A stretch of 52,705 bases of DNA from a virus. Position 1 is the first letter of the stretch, and every line of letters begins with the position of its first letter. Made by a program: the position numbers and the translations under genes. Positions 8,436 through 17,452 of the stretch are shown here, piece after piece. The notes beneath the pieces were generated by a model. That model was not told where the DNA came from. It saw only the letters and a list, made by a program, of their open reading frames with translations, and searched no databases. The stretch lies in IMG/VR virus record IMGVR_UViG_3300005288_000018, positions 1 to 52,705 of that record; one strand, 5' to 3'.

Positions 8436-8617
8436 TCAAAATTCTCCTTATTAAATTCTTCGTGCAAATTATTAGTATGGACAATCATAACATCTTTTGG
8501 CGTCTCACAATAATTTGCATACCAGTCTACATATTCATTAGCGGCTTCTTTAGTTAGGAAGACAGACAGTATATTGTCCCAACCGTGCTCAGTATGGGTA
8601 ACTGTATAAACTTTCAT
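8432..8617 (-). CDS. Small hypothetical protein
   Basis: 61 aa. Pattern 'MKVYTVTHTEHGWDN...F.TKEAANEYVDWYAN' is a common short phage alpha/beta fold; the frameshifted gene at 25225 seems to be of the same general type. Function unknown. Confidence 0.6.
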   Translation of the reverse strand: MKVYTVTHTEHGWDNILSVFLTKEAANEYVDWYANYCETPKDVMIVHTNNLHEEFNKENFE

Positions 8618-8832
8618 TAAATTTCCCCCTTAAGCTCTAAAATAAGCTGATAAAGTTTGTTATTGATGTCAAGCACAGTGTCCAGCGTCTCCTGCTTTTG
8701 GTAAACACTGAAAGTATGGAAATCCCTTGATATAATCTCATTCCTACCAATCCAGAAGTCTAACTTAGAGATAGTGTGCTCTGCTGATTTATCCGTGTGC
8801 GGTTTCTTAGGAAACATTTCTATAACTGACAT
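8617..8832 (-). CDS. Hypothetical protein
   Basis: 71 aa from the ATG at 8832, which has a strong GGAGG 8 nt upstream. The open frame extends to a GTG at 8907 with no ribosome site, so I prefer the shorter form. Helical; function unknown. Confidence 0.55.
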   Translation of the reverse strand: MSVIEMFPKKPHTDKSAEHTISKLDFWIGRNEIISRDFHTFSVYQKQETLDTVLDINNKLYQLILELKGEI

Positions 8833-8937
8833 ATCTAGATCCTCCGGATCATAGCCCCAATTGTGAGCACCACACATTGAAATAAACACTAAACTGGGTA
8901 AATTCACACCAGAAGATTGCTGTCCAATAATCTTTAA

Positions 8938-9114
8938 TCATTTGAATTCCTCATCAAACTTTTCAAGGTCTGAAATGCTGATATTATTTACAATTTGGTA
9001 TTCAACTTCAGGATTATTCAGAAGCTCAAGGATTTTATCCAACTTCATTTCCAAAGTTGCAATCTTGATACTCAGTTCGGTGAACAGAAACTCTTTGGTG
9101 ATTTTGTTAGTCAT
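8938..9114 (-). CDS. Small helical protein
   Basis: 58 aa (begins MTNKITKEFLFTEL). Amphipathic helices around IATLEMKLDKILELL suggest a coiled coil. ATG overlaps the upstream stop (ATGA). Function unknown. Confidence 0.6.
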   Translation of the reverse strand: MTNKITKEFLFTELSIKIATLEMKLDKILELLNNPEVEYQIVNNISISDLEKFDEEFK

Positions 9115-9434
9115 TTCAAAGCCCTCTCTACAACTTCAGTCCAATGAGCACCACCGTTATAGTGGTAAGTATTAAAATCAATTGTCCCGTCTTCGTTCAC
9201 CTTTGCTGAAGCAAATCCATAAAGTTCACCAGATTTAATTTCAAACTCAGCCTTGTAATACTTTCCACCTACATATGCAATGTCTTCGTTATACCAAGTG
9301 TAATCTGATTCTACTTGGTCCAAGTAGGTTTCATACTCCAACTCTTCCTTCTTAGCTTCAACCAAAGCTTTGGCAACTTCCTCTGTAAGATCAAAAGGAA
9401 TAAGTTTGCCTTTATTGTGCTCCATCTCGCTCAT
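9111..9434 (-). CDS. Hypothetical protein
   Basis: 107 aa, acidic. Start chosen at the ATG at 9434 with GGAG 7 nt upstream; a TTG 15 nt earlier lies within that ribosome site. Helical N-terminus, then a beta-rich half with many Tyr. Unknown. Confidence 0.6.
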   Translation of the reverse strand: MSEMEHNKGKLIPFDLTEEVAKALVEAKKEELEYETYLDQVESDYTWYNEDIAYVGGKYYKAEFEIKSGELYGFASAKVNEDGTIDFNTYHYNGGAHWTEVVERALK

Positions 9435-10017
9435 TACCTTTCTCCTCAATTAAACACTGTCTAACAGCATCTCGCCTAGCTTGTGGGTTCTTAGTAACCT
9501 TAACTCCTCGATCACCAAGCCATTTATCAATCTGTGCAGCTTTTAGTTTACAAATCTTAATCACTTCACGTTCGATCTTAGCATCATCGAAAGAGATGTT
9601 CAAGGACTCACTCAATGTTTTTGAAAGGTGGTCGTCTTTACAAAGGATTTGTAAATCATCAAAACCAACCATCAAAATGTTATCAAAGTAGTCTTGAAAA
9701 TGTTCAACCTTTGTGAACGGATATTTATTACCAGCGTATTTATGGTCAATTTCAACGTCAGAAAGCTTGAACAAACCTTCACAAATCTCACACCTTACCA
9801 ACCACTTGGTTCTGGTGCTATCGTCCAAATCAGGTATCGTTTTACTATACAAATAAGCTAGTTTAACGTCTGATTTCATCCAAGCTTGGCGTATAGCAGA
9901 ACGAACAACGGCTACAACATGTTTTTCTTGTGGTGAACCATCTTCATTGAGTTTCTTCATGAACTCTTTTAGTTTGTCTTCACGCTTTTTGATGTCGGCT
10001 TGTGATGGAACTGTCAC
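9412..10017 (-). CDS. HNH nuclease, possibly recombination/junction endonuclease
   Basis: 201 aa. C-E-I-C pair at about 76-79, EIDHKYAG (HNH first His), then LQILCKDDHLSKT with the second metal site, flanked by helices. Unlike the homing enzymes here it has no AP2 domain and is embedded in the replication cluster directly after the exonuclease (GTG start overlapping its TGA, GGAG upstream). By position it could do the job of T7 endonuclease I, cutting branched DNA; that is inference. Confidence 0.7.
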   Translation of the reverse strand: MTVPSQADIKKREDKLKEFMKKLNEDGSPQEKHVVAVVRSAIRQAWMKSDVKLAYLYSKTIPDLDDSTRTKWLVRCEICEGLFKLSDVEIDHKYAGNKYPFTKVEHFQDYFDNILMVGFDDLQILCKDDHLSKTLSESLNISFDDAKIEREVIKICKLKAAQIDKWLGDRGVKVTKNPQARRDAVRQCLIEEKGNERDGAQ

Positions 10018-10955
10018 TTCAAAGTCTCCACATAATCGTAGAGACTAAACATCTCATTTTCTTTACGTTGCAAGTACAAGAAGAAACAGTTGTCAGCTAA
10101 GCGTTGTTGATAGTCATCAGGCCAAGAAAGTTTATAAGCTTCTTCTACCCTTTGAAACATTTCCAACTCTGTCTTAGCACCTTCAAGAATCTTACCTGAA
10201 GCTACTTCACCCACACCATTTGTTTTGATTCCATATTTCTCTTTTGTCTCCTGCGCTAACTTCTCAAGTCCTTTGATGTTGTCTGCTGCATCTCCGTGAA
10301 GAGTCTGAGCCCAGTATTTACTGTACTGAGAAGCAGCATCATTCCAGAATACACCATTTTCTAACTTGTTGTAGTTGAGAAACCAGCCACGTCCATTAGA
10401 AACAATATCTTTATCAACAAAGGCTACAACGAACTCTGAATCGTCCTTGTTTCGGGTCTTTATGGCGGCGTTATAGCCTGCCCAAGCTGCGATGTTAACA
10501 TAGTCGTCCGTCTCACAGCCTTTGGATACAACACACTTTGTCTTGTACTTTTTCTCCATGAAATCAAAGCATTCTTGGAACAATAAAGGCTTAGGTACAC
10601 GTTGCCCTTTATAGTCTACAAACTTGGATTCATAGAATTTCCTGAAGTTCCCTTCTCCTTGAATACATACACGATAATCCTTACAACCAGAAGCTTCAAC
10701 AATTGCTTCAACTTTCTGTTTGATTGTTTGAAAAGCAAATCGTGGTTCACCAGTTACATCACTAACTGTTTCAAAGCTGTACATATCTTTTGTACGATTT
10801 GGTGTGATCTTAAGCCAGTCATTGAAAGCTGTCTTGGAATCAAACATCCGCTTAGTGCCGTGTTCAATGTTTGTAGCTAGACATTTGTTACTTTGTTGCT
10901 GTGAAGCTGCTGCATACAGGATCGTATCCGCATCGATCAGAAGTAGTTTACTCAT
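10014..10955 (-). CDS. 5'-3' exonuclease (FEN/T7 gp6-like)
   Basis: 313 aa from the ATG at 10955 (GGTGG upstream; a start 36 nt earlier would lie in the upstream gene). LLIDADTILYAAA matches the first metal-binding motif of the FEN family; SKGCETDDYVNIAAW and VAFVDKDIVSN give the later acidic residues, and LHGDAADNIKGL the helix-hairpin-helix metal site. Expected to remove RNA primers and degrade host DNA. Sits between a zinc-finger gene and the HNH nuclease. Confidence 0.88.
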   Translation of the reverse strand: MSKLLLIDADTILYAAASQQQSNKCLATNIEHGTKRMFDSKTAFNDWLKITPNRTKDMYSFETVSDVTGEPRFAFQTIKQKVEAIVEASGCKDYRVCIQGEGNFRKFYESKFVDYKGQRVPKPLLFQECFDFMEKKYKTKCVVSKGCETDDYVNIAAWAGYNAAIKTRNKDDSEFVVAFVDKDIVSNGRGWFLNYNKLENGVFWNDAASQYSKYWAQTLHGDAADNIKGLEKLAQETKEKYGIKTNGVGEVASGKILEGAKTELEMFQRVEEAYKLSWPDDYQQRLADNCFFLYLQRKENEMFSLYDYVETLK

Positions 10956-11193
10956 AATCCACCCACTGTTCTTGGTCAGGGTAAACAGCAATGTTTCTTT
11001 GCCATTCTTTTAAGGTGCTATAGTACTTATCCCCACACTTCTCACAGCAACTCTGCTTAAATGTGCCATCAGCCAACTTGAAAACTTGCCAGTTGCTTGC
11101 TTCAAAGTAATCCTCTGTTTCCATGAACTCTTCCAGAGCTTTTTGTACATCTTTATCACTGGCATCGTCTTCATAAATTTTGATGTACGGCAT
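10948..11193 (-). CDS. Small zinc-finger-like protein
   Basis: 81 aa. SCCEKCGDKYYS near residue 48 is a possible half zinc ribbon; the rest is acidic. GGAGG lies 4-5 nt before the ATG, immediately downstream of a terminator hairpin, so it starts a unit or is read through. Unknown function. Confidence 0.6.
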   Translation of the reverse strand: MPYIKIYEDDASDKDVQKALEEFMETEDYFEASNWQVFKLADGTFKQSCCEKCGDKYYSTLKEWQRNIAVYPDQEQWVDYE

Positions 11194-11203
11194 TAGACCT
11201 CCT

Positions 11204-11228
11204 AAACAAAGAGGGCTTTACAGCCCTC
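11204..11228 (-). terminator. Rho-independent terminator (leftward)
   Basis: Stem GAGGGCT (11211-11217) with AGCCCTC (11222-11228), loop of 4, followed on the minus strand by TTTGTTT. Lies between the 11240 gene and the exonuclease unit; partial read-through is likely, as the next ribosome site begins right after. Confidence 0.7.
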
Positions 11229-11239
11229 CATATTAAACC

Positions 11240-11515
11240 TTAGTTATATTCCCCACTAATCTCTTTATAAAACTCTACAAAGTCTTTAGCCTTTGCAATC
11301 TTATCTTCTTCTTTGTCGATGTTATTGCGAACATAAACTTCAGCAGCTTTAAGAGTTGACTTAACGACAGCTTTCTCAATACCAAGTTCATTATCATTCT
11401 TCTGATAAGTGTACTCTTCCGCGAGGGCATCCAAATCTTGCTCAAGTGTTACGATTTCGTTGAACAGTGCTTTGCTACGTTCGTACAAGGATTCTTTCGA
11501 CAGGGTAATGCTCAT
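11240..11515 (-). CDS. Helical acidic protein
   Basis: 91 aa, almost entirely helical with probable coiled coil (ALFNEIVTLEQDLDALAEE). Good ribosome site (GGAG). Lies between the HNH-like gene and the exonuclease. Not recognised. Confidence 0.65.
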   Translation of the reverse strand: MSITLSKESLYERSKALFNEIVTLEQDLDALAEEYTYQKNDNELGIEKAVVKSTLKAAEVYVRNNIDKEEDKIAKAKDFVEFYKEISGEYN

Positions 11516-11535
11516 ATTTGTTTCTCCTAATTAAA

Positions 11536-12135
11536 TTATAGATAGCGTGTGCGAAGTGCTTCGGCTACTCGTGGATCAGTTTGTTGTTCAGCATACATCA
11601 AAGCATACTCATGTTTCTTTTGTTTCCAAGCTAAATGTGCATCTTCAGGATTATCAAACAATCCTATATACGGACCTTTGCCAAATGGGTTATTACATGC
11701 TGCTTGGAACCTTCCAGTCATCTTGTGGAAGTGTACTCCGATAGGGTGCTCCCCTCTTGCACCGGCACTATCAATCAGAAATATATTCACATCATGGGTA
11801 ACAAAAACACAAGTATCGGGCCCGTAAATCTTATTGCCCGGAAAGAGGATATCTTTATCTAACTCCTTACCTTCCCAGTTTTGTGTACTGATCCACTTTT
11901 CAAAATTACTCAGTCTTAGCCATACAGGAGCAACTAAACAATCTTGGTATGTTTGCCTATGATGGAATTTCTCATCGTAACAACGAACCAGCATACTTTT
12001 CCAAATCTTGTATATTGGGCAGATAACATACTTTCCATTCTCTTTCCAATACACAGGTCTGTCTAGATCATTAATCCCAACTCCACAGACAAGTTTATTC
12101 TTTTTCATTGACTCTCTCGTTTGAAAATGGCTCAT
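11536..12135 (-). CDS. Degenerate HNH-type homing endonuclease-like protein
   Basis: 199 aa. Homologous in layout to the protein at 33428: 'W.SM..RCYDE', 'LDKDILFPGNKIYGPDTCVFV' followed by N, then an AP2-like C-terminal sheet (HPIGVHFHKMTGRFQAACN). The position where homing HNH enzymes carry the catalytic His reads LDKDIL, so cleavage activity is doubtful. It directly follows ssb. Start may be 12135 (AAAGG upstream) or 12108. Confidence 0.65.
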   Translation of the reverse strand: MSHFQTRESMKKNKLVCGVGINDLDRPVYWKENGKYVICPIYKIWKSMLVRCYDEKFHHRQTYQDCLVAPVWLRLSNFEKWISTQNWEGKELDKDILFPGNKIYGPDTCVFVTHDVNIFLIDSAGARGEHPIGVHFHKMTGRFQAACNNPFGKGPYIGLFDNPEDAHLAWKQKKHEYALMYAEQQTDPRVAEALRTRYL

Positions 12136-12153
12136 CCTTGAGCCTTTACACTA

Positions 12154-12846
12154 CTAAAAAGGAAGAGAGTCATCCTCGTCTTCTGGTTCAGGTTGTGGGG
12201 TAGGTTTAGCTTTTGGAGCTTCCTGCTCTTGTTCAATAGGCTTAGCTTCAACCTTTTTAACTTTGTAGCTACCAAGAATATCGTCATCAACGCTGTCCGA
12301 TGCAGTACGACCTTCAAACGGAATGTGCTCCACCACTTGGACAGTATCCAAAGTAATTACAACTTGATTGTCAACATTCCGATACCCAAACAGCTTCAAG
12401 TTAACAACACTACCATTACCGATGTTATCTGTAAAAGCCTCACCTTCAGTGTTAATAACGTTGACAGTCATAGGGTTATTCTTCTTGCTGAACTCAGGTT
12501 TAGCTACGTTGAAACCCCACAAACCTTTAACCACATCGTAGTTAACCTTACCCTCTTCAGCTTGATCAGAAGTCATGTATTTAATCTTCCGAGGCGGTTT
12601 CGATGTTTTCGTTACACCAACCTCAGCAAAGGTTTTGTTAACCATAACTTCATCAAGCAGCTTGTCCTTAGCTTCCTCATCCACAAACACTTGAGCGCTG
12701 AACTCTTTCGATTCACTCTGATATTTTTTCTTGGCTTCATGAACTGCTGCATAAAATACAACGGCGTTCTTGATATAGATATTTACAGTTTCCAGAGTCC
12801 CCGATTTAGGCAAGTCACGAACGATTACTTCAGTTTTGTTAGTCAT
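12154..12846 (-). CDS. Single-stranded DNA-binding protein
   Basis: 230 aa. An OB-fold-like body of the T7 gp2.5 size class, then a low-complexity Glu/Pro/Lys linker (about 190-222) and an acidic tip ending DEDDSLPF, the SSB-type tail that recruits replication partners. Expected to coat ssDNA and interact with polymerase and primase-helicase. GC- and Pro-rich tail; an overlapping 61-aa frame there is a shadow. Confidence 0.85.
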   Translation of the reverse strand: MTNKTEVIVRDLPKSGTLETVNIYIKNAVVFYAAVHEAKKKYQSESKEFSAQVFVDEEAKDKLLDEVMVNKTFAEVGVTKTSKPPRKIKYMTSDQAEEGKVNYDVVKGLWGFNVAKPEFSKKNNPMTVNVINTEGEAFTDNIGNGSVVNLKLFGYRNVDNQVVITLDTVQVVEHIPFEGRTASDSVDDDILGSYKVKKVEAKPIEQEQEAPKAKPTPQPEPEDEDDSLPF

Positions 12847-12942
12847 ATTTAATTTTCTCTATTAAGTTGTGTATAAGTTTTGTTCACATTATTGTGAGGG
12901 ATCGATTCTTATGAATCGTTATCTACGTTTCCGTAAATTCTT

Positions 12943-13161
12943 TTACTTACTAAGTGTAACACCAAGAATACCAACGATGTACAACACAAAACCACCGCCG
13001 AACATCTTAGCCCACAGTACAAATCCTGCCCAAGCTGCTGGACCAAATGTCAGGCCAACAACACCTAACAAGTATAGACCATAACCAATACCTGAGACAA
13101 CTGCTAGGGCCATCAGAATTGCACCAATTACAACTACAATACCGAAAAATGCAACTTTCAT
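12943..13161 (-). CDS. Small membrane protein, three hydrophobic segments
   Basis: 72 aa, nearly all hydrophobic and Gly/Ala-rich, with segments at about 4-24, 28-47 and 50-68. Good GGAG ribosome site. Could be holin-like or a superinfection-exclusion type protein; nothing decides this. Confidence 0.6.
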   Translation of the reverse strand: MKVAFFGIVVVIGAILMALAVVSGIGYGLYLLGVVGLTFGPAAWAGFVLWAKMFGGGFVLYIVGILGVTLSK

Positions 13162-13177
13162 ATTTATTTCTCCTTAA

Positions 13178-13384
13178 TTAATGCTTAATATCTTTCTTTT
13201 TAACTTGAATGTCAGCAACCATGGGTCCATCAAATCCACCCACCAACCCCTTCACTGCATTACTCAGTGCTTCACGTTTGTCAGCTTCCCAAGCAAAGAA
13301 ATCTACAGAGTCTGAGAAGGTATATTGACTCTCGTAAGTAAGTTCCCCAGCTTTTTCTTTGGTTACTACTGTTACACTACCCAT
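13178..13384 (-). CDS. Hypothetical protein
   Basis: 68 aa; beta strand N-terminus, helix, then basic tail (QVKKKDIKH). ATG overlaps the stop of the 13384-13560 gene (TAATG). Unknown. Confidence 0.55.
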   Translation of the reverse strand: MGSVTVVTKEKAGELTYESQYTFSDSVDFFAWEADKREALSNAVKGLVGGFDGPMVADIQVKKKDIKH

Positions 13385-13560
13385 TATCGTACACTTCGCT
13401 CAACTACCAACTCATATTTACGCTGAACAATCTTAGCATCAAATCCAGATTCTTTCCACTCCTTCATTGTGTTCCGTGCAGATTGGCGATTATCTCGTGG
13501 GAAGTTGAAAACATTATAGCCGATAACAACTTCGTATTCGTATTTTACGTTAGTGCTCAT
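13384..13560 (-). CDS. Small hypothetical protein
   Basis: 58 aa, basic (begins MSTNVKYEYEVV). Starts TAATG on the upstream stop and ends TAATG on the next start, so it is in a tightly coupled chain. Unknown. Confidence 0.6.
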   Translation of the reverse strand: MSTNVKYEYEVVIGYNVFNFPRDNRQSARNTMKEWKESGFDAKIVQRKYELVVERSVR

Positions 13561-13901
13561 TATTTACTCTCCAGTTTATTAAGATAATTTACCAAAACTT
13601 CTGCACAAATTTCACCATAACTCGGCTCTTCACCATTAAGCTTTTCTTTCAAATGACGTACTGCTGAATCGTGTGAATTCTCATAAGCTTGTGGGTCTGA
13701 GATGTAGTCATTCATCCAAGCGTTGAAGGCTGCTGCGTAGTCTGGTGCTTGGTTGGCTAGCACAAATGCCTTCTCATCGTAACAACCTAAGAGGTGAAGT
13801 CCACTAAGTTCGTCCAAATAAATGCCGTCACTGTTTTGTGAGCGGACTACATAAGTATGACCAACCTTAACTTCATCCCAATTACCAATCTGACGGATCA
13901 C
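13560..13901 (-). CDS. Hypothetical protein, start uncertain
   Basis: 113 aa from a GTG at 13901 with GGAG at only 5 nt. In frame upstream, codons for TFKIGDKVI run back to an ACG at 13922-13920 placed 7 nt after a perfect AAAGGAG. Homologous-looking proteins start with xFKVGDKV, so the true start may be the ACG. Mixed alpha/beta; function unknown. Confidence 0.6.
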   Translation of the reverse strand: MIRQIGNWDEVKVGHTYVVRSQNSDGIYLDELSGLHLLGCYDEKAFVLANQAPDYAAAFNAWMNDYISDPQAYENSHDSAVRHLKEKLNGEEPSYGEICAEVLVNYLNKLESK

Positions 13902-14008
13902 TTTGTCTCCAATTTTAAACGTCTCTTCTCTCCTTTACAATTTAATTTGTACATCTATTTTCGCATGATTTATTGGGTTTGTACAGCGGTATTTTCAGGT
14001 ATTTTGGA

Positions 14009-14269
14009 TTAGTGACAATTATCCCATCCGCTACCAATCACATAACCTGCCGTCAATTCTACGTTAAGTTTGTAATACTGTCCAGCTTCTTTTACAGATT
14101 CTGCTGCCAATTCACCAGCTCGACACCATGAACGAAAGAAACGTCCATCTTTTGCATGACCAACATCACTCCAGATTTTTCCTTCCTCAGAGAACTCCTT
14201 AGCCTCTTTCTCTGTGTCAAATAGTTTAAACTTAACGAGACTTCTTGTCAACTCTAATTGCGCTTCATC
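14009..14269 (-). CDS. DNA polymerase family A, exon 2
   Basis: 86 codons beginning with Asp-Glu of motif C (YH|DE) and ending ...GSGWDNCH, which parallels the C-terminus of T7 gp5 (NWAICH). It has no ribosome site of its own at the junction. Spliced to exon 1 (14509-16689) it gives an 813-aa polymerase. The second catalytic Asp and adjacent Glu are therefore encoded here, so splicing is required for activity. Confidence 0.9.
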   Translation of the reverse strand, partial: DEAQLELTRSLVKFKLFDTEKEAKEFSEEGKIWSDVGHAKDGRFFRSWCRAGELAAESVKEAGQYYKLNVELTAGYVIGSGWDNCH

Positions 14270-14508
14270 CATTCAGTTATTGAGTTCGCTAAACTCACTC
14301 CGCTTTCACGGAGAATCAGACTATATCACAAACTCTTTCGAGTCTCCTGCCGCTTCGAATGCGCTTGCATCCTACTCCCTTCCGGGATAGTCGTTACACG
14401 TTCCTAATAAATTAGGCTTCGCTCGGGATTGGCATAGCTTTCGCCTTAGCTTTCCCCGAATTCAACAGGTTATTCAATGCACTTCACAATGCAAGGCCAC
14501 AATTATTT
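14270..14508 (-). other. Group I intron in the DNA polymerase gene (239 nt, no ORF)
   Basis: Follows a U (CAT|) and ends in G before GATGAAG, the group I rule. Hairpins on the minus strand: P7 CGACTA (14393-14388) with TATAGTC (14325-14319); P8-like ACTC-GAAA-GAGT (14343-14332); P9-like CTCCG...CGGAG (14313-14298) and TGAGTT...AACTCA (14297-14281); a G/C-rich P3-P6 region at about 14380-14460. Reading through gives one Lys then TAA, so the unspliced product stops before motif C Asp. Known phage DNA polymerase introns of T7-like and SPO1-like phages are precedents. No endonuclease is encoded within; an HNH gene adjoins exon 1 upstream. Confidence 0.9.
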
Positions 14509-16689
14509 ATGGTACGCAATCATTTGTTGGCAATACTTCTTACTTTTCCAGTCATCTTTAAAGAAGTCTACAGACAACCCTTCAGCTTTAAGCTTACGGG
14601 CATGAATAACCATAGCTCGCTTTGCACAAATAACACCTGCACTTTGGAACGCTGTGTTAATCACATTGCCTTTTGACCGAATAGGCAGCTTACGCTTATC
14701 AATCCCCATCAAGAATTTCTTCTGTCCTGTTGTCTCCCAATACTGTTGCATACGTTCTTTTAGCTCTTTAAGAGGATTAGCCAGCGTCCAAAACTCATCA
14801 AAGATAATTTGAGCGGTTTCTAGGTCACAGCCAACAATTTTAGCGACTCGTGCCACTTGTGCATTGTAACTGCATCCGTACTTCACAGATTTTGCACTAT
14901 TACGGGGGAACTCACGGCCTAGAATATCACTAATTCGACGGGCTAGAACAGAGTGACAGTCGTTAGGCTTCTCAGCAGTGAGACTTACACCATATTCAGG
15001 ACCACCTTTATATCGGTAAACGTAATGACTTTCTATTTTTGCCTCAAGGCTGTCAAAATCGTAACCAAGTTGTACGTATCCACCCCCAACACCAAACAAG
15101 CTACGCATTTGTTCCCCATAAAGCGAGGTATTACGAGGAATGTTCGCCACTAAACGATGCTTGAATCTGCTGGTCCCAGCCCCGCAAGTGTCTGCTGGTG
15201 TTGGAATCCGTCCATCTTCACGAACGTTAGGCATAAACCCACTCTCGTGTTCATCATCGTCTTCTTCAGGATCATACCCACCGCCAAGAATACTGTTACG
15301 GCGGTGACTATAAGTCAAGAAGTCAGCAAGCTTTCTTGCGTGAGGAAAGCTGCTCTCTAGTGCAATAAGTCCGGGGCAAATCTCCTTCTCTTGTCCTACT
15401 GTAAGTGTGGGGTTAGTCAATACTTTAAAGCTTTTAGCACAACCTTTTGCCAACAACTTAGCTTTAATGTTGTTCTTGTTAAGGTTCAAGTGCTCCAGAC
15501 GATACTTACAGAAAGGGCTGGCTAAGGTCTGTTCAACATATCGTTCTACAGCAGCTTCAAACTTCTCTTGTGTGAGACGGTTCTTCTTTGCATCACAAGT
15601 AAGGTCACGTTCCTTCCAAGCCGAAGGATTCCAGCCAAACTTAGATACAAGCCATTCCTTAATGTGTGTTGTGTCTTTCAAGGTTGATGGAACTTCAGTC
15701 AGCAATGGTTCTGCTGCCATTGGCAGAGCATATTCTTTGTCAAAGATTGTAGCTTTCTTCAACTCTTCATCAATAGATCCACCATGCTTCTCTACAAACT
15801 TTTTAATGTTTGCATTCAGTTCACCAGACTTAAGAAACTGTTTAGTTGGAGGTGTAAAGAAATCCATTCGTGTCTTAGCCAATGGCTTAGGCGGCAACAC
15901 TGGTTCAACTTCACTGCGCAAAGCCTCAAGTTTGATATCAAGATCGCGAACAAGTTCAATAGCTCGTTCTGTCTTAAAGTCAAACCCTCGGTGCTCTTGT
16001 CGAGTGATAATTTCAGCTACAGACTTTTCAAGACTAATAGCGTCCGACCAATCCCAAGTTCCTTTCTCAGCTTCCAACATCTTGTAGACTTGAGTGTTGG
16101 CTTTTACGTCATAGATGCAGTAATAAATTAAATCTGCTGCCATGTCTTCAAAGCGAATTGAAGCGTCCATATGCTTACGGAATTCACGCTTCTGAATACC
16201 TGTTTTTTGAGACAGAGAATCAAGACTGTGCCCACCAATCCGATCCGGGTTTAGCACTTTAGACGTCACCATAGTATCGGAAATCTCAATTGACTTCCCA
16301 CACCAGATATCAGGCTCTACTTCATATTCCATATCAAAGTATAACTTACAAGCTAGTAAGTCAAAGTTGATAATGTTTGCCCCTATTACCTTTGATACAG
16401 GGTTGTCCTTGATATACGAGACAAACTCACTCAATTGATAATGATCATACTCTTGCTCCAAATAGTTTTCTAGAACGTAAGTATGTTTACCAACCACTTC
16501 TTCATACTTACGACCATCAAAAATGTATTTAGGGCCATTGTAAAAAGCTACAATCTTTCCTGTCTCATGCTCTTCAACCACAACGCAATGCATCTTAAAT
16601 GAATCTTTAAGCTTGTAAGGAGATGCACAGTAATCAATGGAATCTGAATTCAGCAGCCCATTTGTCTCGATATCATAGGTAATAATCAT
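14509..16689 (-). CDS. DNA polymerase family A, exon 1
   Basis: 727 codons up to the His of motif C. N-terminal 3'-5' exonuclease: YDIETNG (DxE), ANIINFDLLA, and YYCIYDVKAN (YxxxD). Polymerase: LGYDFDSLEAK (motif A), FPRNSAKSVKYGCSYN (motif B with Lys and Tyr-Gly), then FKDDW...MIAYH leading into motif C, completed by exon 2. The spliced 813 aa exceeds T7 gp5 (704). Replicative polymerase working with the primase-helicase at 17453. ATG overlaps the upstream HNH stop (ATGA). Confidence 0.95.
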
Positions 16690-17444
16690 ACTATCTCTTT
16701 CGTCTCCTCTAGCCTTTTCAGAACAGCCTGATAGGCGTCCAATTCATTTTCATGTTGACCTAAATTTATCTGCTTTAGTTTACCATCAACGTATTCATTT
16801 GTAAACGCCCGCCATTTTCCTTTTCGTCCTTTAGCAACGCCATAATATTGGGAAGTTTTATTTCTTCGCTTTTGCTTACCGGCAGGCGTTAAGTCTTTAA
16901 TTGACAGATAATAATCATACGCTACTTGATCACCTTGTTCAATCTTTATTTTCTTTATCGTCTCATACCGTTGAATTGCCAACTCTTTGTCATCAACATT
17001 GAAGATTCCAAGATTTTTGGTACTCCCGAACATTCCAATCTGAGCAATCCAAGCATTATGATAAGGATCGAAGCTTACTCCCATATCTCCGCTTTTATTT
17101 CGCAGCCCTAATCCGATGTTATTTTGTTGCTCTTTCTTTGTAGACCATTTGCAATTCTCTTTGGAATATTCTTTATCATTATCAATACGATCTAACGTAG
17201 TTCCTTCAGGACGTTCTCCAACGTCTGTTACAAAGTTGAAAAAGCCTTTAGGGTTATCCCAACGCCAATTACTATTGACTAAAACACCTCGTGCACCATA
17301 ACGATGATAGGCTTTATGCCTAGTATCATAGCAACGCACATTCATCATTCGCCAAGTTGTATGTAATGGATGTTTGCTAACAGCTCCCATACCTAGTTGA
17401 GTTGTATGTGAATACTCCCCACTGTATTCCTCTGTGTAGCCCAT
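16686..17444 (-). CDS. HNH homing endonuclease with tandem AP2-like domains
   Basis: 252 aa from the ATG at 17444 (GAGG, 6 nt). 'TTWRMMNVRCYD', then TLDRIDNDKEYSKENCKW (HNH core with Asp/Asn/Trp; the first His position reads Leu-Asp), then two AP2-like repeats (SGDMGVSFDPYHNAWIAQIG; YYGVAKGRKGKWRAFTN). It sits between primase-helicase and polymerase exon 1 with overlapping start/stop codons. Its neighbourhood makes it a candidate partner for spreading the polymerase intron. Confidence 0.85.
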   Translation of the reverse strand: MGYTEEYSGEYSHTTQLGMGAVSKHPLHTTWRMMNVRCYDTRHKAYHRYGARGVLVNSNWRWDNPKGFFNFVTDVGERPEGTTLDRIDNDKEYSKENCKWSTKKEQQNNIGLGLRNKSGDMGVSFDPYHNAWIAQIGMFGSTKNLGIFNVDDKELAIQRYETIKKIKIEQGDQVAYDYYLSIKDLTPAGKQKRRNKTSQYYGVAKGRKGKWRAFTNEYVDGKLKQINLGQHENELDAYQAVLKRLEETKEIV

Positions 17445-17452
17445 ATTAATCC

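Noticed and set aside
12193-12852. 219-aa frame opposite ssb and a 61-aa frame at 12132-12317
   Set aside because: Antisense or alternative-frame shadows of the SSB gene and its repetitive tail.
12883-12918. CGATTC-TTAT-GAATCG hairpin and CACATT..TTGTGAGGG stretch upstream of ssb
   Set aside because: Hairpin has no T-run and no promoter pair could be fitted; resemblance to 21770-21798 is noted there only.
14009-14272. Stand-alone 87-aa gene starting at ATG 14272
   Set aside because: Its ATG is the last three bases of the intron; the protein continues DNA polymerase motif C and has no ribosome site.
15407-16087. 226-aa open frame opposite the DNA polymerase
   Set aside because: Lies wholly within polymerase exon 1 on the other strand, has no ribosome site, and has a low-complexity Ser/Arg/Phe composition typical of shadows.
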